NCBI RefSeq assembly: GCF_000444875.1
Contig: NC_021985.1
Coordinates: 3,915,535-3,979,534, forward strand
Length of the DNA: 64,000 nucleotides
Source: Streptomyces collinus Tu 365
GTDB taxonomy: Bacteria > Actinomycetota > Actinomycetes > Streptomycetales > Streptomycetaceae
Direction: 5' to 3'
Shown here: positions 57,634 to 64,000 of the stretch, piece after piece
Layout: each line of letters begins with the position of its first letter
Position numbering within the stretch: position 1 is the stretch's first letter
Notes under the pieces: model-generated
Told to the model about the DNA's origin: nothing
Databases searched by the model: none
Seen by the model: the letters and a program-made list of their open reading frames with translations, nothing else
Translations under genes and position numbers: made by a program

Positions 57634-58794
57634 CTAGTAGGACTTGGGCAGGCCCAGGGTCTGGTGGGAGACGTAGTTGAGAATCATCTCCCGGCTCACC
57701 GGGGCGATACGAGACACGCGCGCGGCGGCTATCAGTGAGGCCAGGCCGTACTCGCGGGTGAGGCCGTTGCCGCCGAGGGTGTGCACGGCCTGGTCGACGG
57801 CCTTCACACAGGCCTCGCCGGCCGCGTACTTGGCCATGTTGGCGGCCTCGCCCGCGCCGATGTCGTCGCCCGCGTCGTAGAGGTGGGCCGCCTTCTGCAT
57901 CATCAGGCGGGACAGCTCCAGGTCGATGTGTGCCTGTGCCAGGGGGTGGGCGATGGCCTGGTGGGCGCCGATGGGGGTCTTCCACACGGTGCGGTCGCGG
58001 GCGTACTCGACGGCCTTGGCGAGGGCGTACCGGCCCATGCCGATGGCGAAGGCGGCGGTCATGATGCGCTCGGGGTTGAGGCCGGCGAACAGCTGGAGCA
58101 GACCGGCGTCCTCGTCGCCGACAAGCGCCTCGGCGGGCAGCCGTACGTCGTCGAGGACCAGCTCGAACTGGCGCTCCGCGGCCTTGAGTTCCATGTCGAT
58201 CGCCCGCTTCTGGAAGCCGGGGGCGTCGGTGGGGACGATGAACAGGCAGGGCTTGAGGCGTCCGGTGCGGGCGTCCTCGGTGCGGCCGACGATGAGCACG
58301 GCGTCGGCCATGTCCACCCCGGAGATGAAGACCTTGCGGCCGGTGAGGAGCCAGTCGGCGCCGTCCCTGCGGGCGGTGGTGGTGATGCGGTGGCTGTTGG
58401 AGCCGGCGTCGGGTTCGGTGATGCCGAAGGCCATCAGGCGGCTTCCGTCGGCGAGTCCGGGGAGCCAGGTGCGCTTCTGGTCCTCGGTGCCGAAGCGTGC
58501 GATGACGGTGCCGCAGATGGCCGGGGAGACGATGAGCATGAGCAGCGGGGAGCCGGCGGCGCCCAGTTCCTCCAGGACGATGGACAGTTCGGTGATGCCA
58601 CCGCCGCCGCCTCCGTGCTCCTCGGGCAGGTTGACGCCGAGGTAGCCGAGTTTGCCCGCCTCGGCCCAGAGTTCGGTGGGCGGGCGGCCCTCGGCGACGG
58701 TGCGGGCGACGTAGTCGCGTCCGTAGCGCCTGCCGAGTGCGGCGACCGCGTCTCGGAGTGCCTTGTGTTCCGCTGTTTCGATGAGGGTGGTCAT
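57634..58794 (-). CDS. Acyl-CoA dehydrogenase (FadE12/AtuD/LiuA role)
   Basis: 386 residues from ATG 58794 with GGAGG. FGITEPDAGSNSHRITTTARRDG and GRKVFISGVDMADAVLIVGRT form the FAD site; HTLGGNGLTREYGLASLIAAARVSRIAPVSREMILNYVSHQTLGLPKSY is the C-terminal domain. Forms the alpha,beta double bond before carboxylation. Gaps of 46 and 84 bases to its neighbours keep it within the operon. Confidence 0.9.
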   Translation of the reverse strand: MTTLIETAEHKALRDAVAALGRRYGRDYVARTVAEGRPPTELWAEAGKLGYLGVNLPEEHGGGGGGITELSIVLEELGAAGSPLLMLIVSPAICGTVIARFGTEDQKRTWLPGLADGSRLMAFGITEPDAGSNSHRITTTARRDGADWLLTGRKVFISGVDMADAVLIVGRTEDARTGRLKPCLFIVPTDAPGFQKRAIDMELKAAERQFELVLDDVRLPAEALVGDEDAGLLQLFAGLNPERIMTAAFAIGMGRYALAKAVEYARDRTVWKTPIGAHQAIAHPLAQAHIDLELSRLMMQKAAHLYDAGDDIGAGEAANMAKYAAGEACVKAVDQAVHTLGGNGLTREYGLASLIAAARVSRIAPVSREMILNYVSHQTLGLPKSY

Positions 58795-58878
58795 GCGGTC
58801 CTCCGGGTGCGGGTGGTCCGTGGCGGGGCGGTCCGCGGTCGGGCCGCCCATGGTGGGGCGGGCGGTGCGCCGTGCCCG

Positions 58879-60720
58879 TCAGGTCGGCTGCACCACCGCC
58901 AGCAGCAGCCCCGGCTCCACCTGCTGTCCGGGCCTCGCGTGCAGGGCGGTGAGCGTGCCGGCGACGGGTGCGGTGATCTGGTGCTGCATCTTCATCGCCT
59001 CCAGCCAGATCAGCGGCTGGCCCGCGGTGACGGTGGTCCCCTCGGCGAGGCCGTCGGCGACGCGTACGACCGTGCCCGGCATCGGCGCGAGCAGGGAGCC
59101 AGGGGCGAGCTGGGCGGCCGGGTCGGGGAAGCGGGGCAGGGCGGTGAGGCGGGTGGCGCCCACGTACACCTGGTCGCCGTACCGTGCGATCTCGAACTTC
59201 CGCCGCACGCCGTCCACTTCGAGGACGACGGTGCGCGCGTCCGCGTGCACGACCCGGACGCCGTCGGCCACGGGGCCCTGCCGGGTGTGCCGGTAGCGGA
59301 CCTCGACCTCATCGCCCGCCATCTCGTAGCGCTTGGTCTGCGGCTGCGCGGGGACGTTGCGCCAGCCGCCGAAGCGTGAGCGGCCGTGCGCGTCGGCGAG
59401 GGCGGCCGCCAGGGGGGCGTGGACGTCGGGCGCGGGGCGGGTCAGTTCGGCGAGGTGACGGTCGTAGAAGCCGGTGTCCACGGGGCCGGCGGCGAACTCG
59501 GGGTGCCGCAGGGAGCGGATCAGCAGGTCGCGGTTGGTGACCGGGCCGTGGACCTCGGCCCGCTCCAGCGCGCCCGCCAGCCGGCGCAGCGCCTCGGCGC
59601 GGGTGGGTGCGTGGGCGACCACTTTGGCGAGCATCGGGTCGTAGTGCACGCCGATGGTGTCGCCGCCGGTGTAGCCGGTGTCGAGACGGACCCCGGCCGG
59701 TACGGCGAGGCGGTGCAGGGTGCCGGTCTGCGGGGCCCAGTCGTGGGCGGGGTCCTCCGCGTACAGGCGGGCCTCGACGGCGTGGCCGCGTGCGGCGGGC
59801 GGTGCGGCCGGCAGGGGGTGGCCCTCGGCGACGCGGAGCTGTTCGGCGACCAGGTCGAGGCCGAAGACGGCCTCGGTGACCGGGTGTTCCACCTGGAGAC
59901 GGGTGTTCATCTCCAGGAAGTGGGCCCGGCCGTCGGCGACCAGGAACTCGACCGTGCCGGCGCCCACGTAGGAGACGGCCCGGGCCGCGCGCACCGCCAG
60001 GGCGTACAGCTCCTCGGTGAGCCGGGGGCCGAGGCCGGGTGCGGGGGCCTCCTCGATCACCTTCTGGTGGCGGCGCTGGAGCGAGCAGTCGCGGGTGCCG
60101 AGGGTCCAGACGGTGCCGTGGGTGTCGGCGAGGATCTGCACCTCGACGTGGCGGCCGCGTTCGACGTACGGCTCGACGAAGACCTCGCCGTCGCCGAAGG
60201 CGCTCGCGGCCTCGGCGGCGGCGCTATCCAGCGCGGCCGGCAGGTCCGCCAGGCGGCGCACGACGCGCATGCCGCGGCCACCGCCGCCCGCCGCCGCCTT
60301 CACCAGCACCGGCAGGTCGTCCTCCGTGACCTCGCCGAGGGGGGCGATGCCCATGAGTTCCTTGGCGCGTGTCTTGGACGCCATGGCCTCGATGGCGGCC
60401 GGCGGCGGCCCGATCCAGAGCAGTCCGGCGTCGAGCACCGCGCGGGCGAAGTCCGGGTTCTCGGAGAGGAAGCCGTAGCCGGGGTGGACGGCGTCCGCGC
60501 CGGCGGCCAGGGCCGCCTTCACGATCAGGTCGCCGCGCAGGTACGTCTGCGCGGGCGTCGCGCCCGGCAGCCGTACGGCCGCGTCGGCCACGCGCGCGTG
60601 CAGCGCGTTCTCGTCCGCGTCCGAGTGCACGGCGACCGTCCGGATCCCCAGTTCGGCGCAGGTGCGGAAGACGCGGTGGGCGATCTCGCCCCGGTTGGCG
60701 ACGAGGAGTGTCGAAATCAC
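58879..60720 (-). CDS. Acyl-CoA carboxylase alpha subunit (biotin carboxylase + BCCP), AccA2-like
   Basis: 613 residues from GTG 60720 with GAGGG. Biotin carboxylase (1-~445): LLVANRGEIAHRVFRT, VHPGYGFLSENPDFA, KAAAGGGGRGMR, DCSLQRRHQKVIEEAPAP, FLEMNTRLQVEHPVTE. C-terminal biotinyl domain with Lys577 in EAMKMQH. The linker before the Gly-rich ATP loop is shorter than in most homologues (KELMGIAPLGEVTEDDLP). Transfers carboxyl from bicarbonate to biotin for the beta subunit encoded 8 bases upstream. Confidence 0.94.
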   Translation of the reverse strand: MISTLLVANRGEIAHRVFRTCAELGIRTVAVHSDADENALHARVADAAVRLPGATPAQTYLRGDLIVKAALAAGADAVHPGYGFLSENPDFARAVLDAGLLWIGPPPAAIEAMASKTRAKELMGIAPLGEVTEDDLPVLVKAAAGGGGRGMRVVRRLADLPAALDSAAAEAASAFGDGEVFVEPYVERGRHVEVQILADTHGTVWTLGTRDCSLQRRHQKVIEEAPAPGLGPRLTEELYALAVRAARAVSYVGAGTVEFLVADGRAHFLEMNTRLQVEHPVTEAVFGLDLVAEQLRVAEGHPLPAAPPAARGHAVEARLYAEDPAHDWAPQTGTLHRLAVPAGVRLDTGYTGGDTIGVHYDPMLAKVVAHAPTRAEALRRLAGALERAEVHGPVTNRDLLIRSLRHPEFAAGPVDTGFYDRHLAELTRPAPDVHAPLAAALADAHGRSRFGGWRNVPAQPQTKRYEMAGDEVEVRYRHTRQGPVADGVRVVHADARTVVLEVDGVRRKFEIARYGDQVYVGATRLTALPRFPDPAAQLAPGSLLAPMPGTVVRVADGLAEGTTVTAGQPLIWLEAMKMQHQITAPVAGTLTALHARPGQQVEPGLLLAVVQPT

Positions 60721-60728
60721 TGGGTCCC

Positions 60729-62323
60729 TCACATCCGGAAGACGCCGAAGCCGCCGCGCGCGCCCTCGTAGGGGGCGGTGTGGATGGCGGAGAGGCACAG
60801 GCCGAGGACGGTACGGGTGTCGCGCGGGTCGATGACGCCGTCGTCGTACAGCCGCCCGGACAGGAACATGGGCAAGGACTCGGACTCGATCTGCTGCTCC
60901 ACCATGGCGCGCAGGGCGGCGTCCGCGTCCTCGTCGTAGGGCTGCCCCTTGGCCGTCGCCGACTGGCGGGCGACGATCGACAGCACGCCCGCGAGCTGCT
61001 GCGGGCCCATGACGGCCGACTTGGCGCTGGGCCACGCGAACAGGAAGCGGGGGTCGTAGGCGCGCCCGCACATGCCGTAGTGCCCGGCGCCGTACGACGC
61101 CCCCATGAGCACGGACAGGTGCGGGACCCTGCTGTTGCTGACGGCGTTGATCATCATGGCGCCGTGCTTGATGATCCCGCCCTGCTCGTACTCCTTGCCG
61201 ACCATGTAGCCGGTGGTGTTGTGCAGGAACAGCAGCGGGATGTCGCGCTGGTTGGCGAGCTGGATGAACTGGGCCGCCTTCTGCGACTCGGCGCTGAACA
61301 GCACGCCCTGGGCGTTGGCGAGGATGCCGACCGGGTAGCCGTGCAGGGTCGCCCAGCCGGTGGTGAGGCTGGTGCCGTACAGCGGCTTGAACTCGTCGAA
61401 GTCGGAGGCGTCGACGATCCGGGCGATGACCTCGCGCGGGTCGAAGGGGATCTTGAGGTCGCCGGGGACGATGCCCAGCAGCTCCTCCGGGTCGTACTCG
61501 GGCGGCGCCGCCGGCCCCGGGTCCTCGTACGCCTTGCGGTGGTTGAGGCGGGCGACGACGCGGCGGGCCTGGCGCAGGGCGTCGCGCTCGTCCACGGCGA
61601 AGTGGTCGGCGAGGCCCGAGACGCGCGCGTGCATCTCCGCGCCGCCCAGGGACTCGTCGTCGCTCTCCTCGCCGGTCGCCATCTTCACCAGCGGCGGTCC
61701 GCCGAGGAACACCTTGGCCCGCTCCTTGACCATGATCACGTGGTCCGACATGCCGGGGACGTAGGCGCCGCCCGCGGTGGAGTTGCCGAAGACGACGGCC
61801 ACGGTCGGGATGCCGGCGGCGGACAGCCGGGTCAGGTCCCGGAAGACGGCCCCGCCGGGGATGAAGATCTCCTTCTGGGAGGGCAGGTCGGCACCGCCGG
61901 ACTCCACCAGGCTGATGCAGGGCAGCCGGTTGGCGAGCGCGATGTCGTTGGCGCGCAGCGCCTTCTTCAGGCTCCAGGGGTTGCTGGCGCCGCCGCGCAC
62001 GGTCGGGTCGTTGGCGGTGATCAGGCACTCCACGCCCTCGACCACGCCGATGCCGGTGACCAGCGAGGCGCCGACGGCGTAGTCGCTGCCCCAGGCGGCC
62101 AGCGGGGACAGCTCCAGGAAGGGCGTGTCGGGGTCGAGGAGCAGCTCGACGCGTTCGCGGGCGAGCAGCTTGCCGCGCCCCCGGTGCCGCTGGACGTACT
62201 TCTCACCGCCGCCCGCGAGCGCCTTGGCGTGCTCGGTGTCGAGGTCGGCGAGCTTGGCGAGCATGGTCTCGCGGTGGGCCCGGTAGTCCGGGTCTTCGGT
62301 GTCCAGGGTGGAGCCGAGGACGG

Positions 62324-62327
<4 letters not shown>
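60729..62327 (-). CDS. Acyl-CoA carboxylase beta subunit (carboxyltransferase), AccD2-like
   Basis: 532 residues from GTG 62327, overlapping the AtuA-like stop (GTGA). Both crotonase-type halves are present: FGNSTAGGAYVPGMSDHVIMVKERAKVFLGGPPLVKMATGEE and FLHNTTGYMVGKEYEQGGIIKHGAMMINAVSNSRVPHLSV. The segment GGAVFRDLTRLSAAGIP differs from the GRIFYNQ form of classical methylcrotonyl- and geranyl-CoA carboxylases and agrees with remembered mycobacterial AccD2. Carboxylates a branched enoyl-CoA, identity unknown. Confidence 0.93.

Positions 62328-64000
<1,673 letters not shown>

Noticed and set aside
58879..62028. One fused biotin carboxylase protein of 1049 residues
   Set aside because: The frame is open upstream only as an out-of-frame reading of the carboxyltransferase gene; GTG 60720 with a good ribosome site gives the normal 613-residue subunit.

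Overview
The window is high-GC actinobacterial DNA. Streptomyces is the best fit: an AfsK-type kinase, KbpA-like and DmdR1-like genes, a DasR-type operator, an HxxxCxxC anti-sigma factor, many GTG starts and GTGA/ATGA overlaps. Gene names from S. coelicolor or Mycobacterium tuberculosis are remembered similarities read by eye; no database was searched.

Left part (1-32167). Two blocks of degradation genes (1-3814 and 9660-32167) lie either side of a conserved-looking core: secreted protein, afsK, kbpA-like VOC protein, TetR, Lrp and a LysE exporter (3819-9656). The blocks carry what a steroid-like or polycyclic acid degrader needs: a FadD3-like CoA ligase, an Ltp2-like side-chain aldolase with its DUF35 partner, a second Ltp/DUF35 set, paired acyl-CoA dehydrogenases, enoyl-CoA hydratases, an Hsd4A-like SDR, an HsaB-like flavin reductase, a flavin monooxygenase, an NDP-forming acyl-CoA synthetase, an alcohol dehydrogenase, a cyclase/hydrolase, an amidohydrolase and another CoA ligase. 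Most are divergent operons, and nearly every divergent or operon-head promoter carries a 15-bp palindrome, CTGACNNNNNGTCAG (11 copies). Several copies overlap a TANNNT -10 element. I read this as one repressor-controlled catabolic regulon and the main discovery candidate of the window.

Middle part (32151-54400). These are chromosomal genes of mixed function: EF-hand protein, STAS anti-anti-sigma, sigma factor with ZAS/mycothiol-type anti-sigma, SDR, purU, an orphan substrate-binding lipoprotein, a Thr-repeat membrane protein, an NsdA-like regulator, a primase-polymerase domain protein, an ABC exporter, an alpha/beta hydrolase lacking its nucleophile Ser, DmdR1 iron regulator, a SIS phosphosugar protein behind a DasR site, PAS protein, GNAT, pdxH, citrate synthase and a 2OG-Fe(II) oxygenase with a cysteine-type leader peptide.

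Right part (54692-64000). One leftward operon: AtuA-family protein, carboxyltransferase, biotin carboxylase/carrier, acyl-CoA dehydrogenase, 4CL-like ligase, enoyl-CoA hydratase and TetR. The gene set matches acyclic-terpene or branched-acid degradation (Atu/Liu logic), with the carboxylase closest to mycobacterial AccA2/AccD2.

No tRNA, rRNA, CRISPR array, insertion sequence or prophage gene was recognised.
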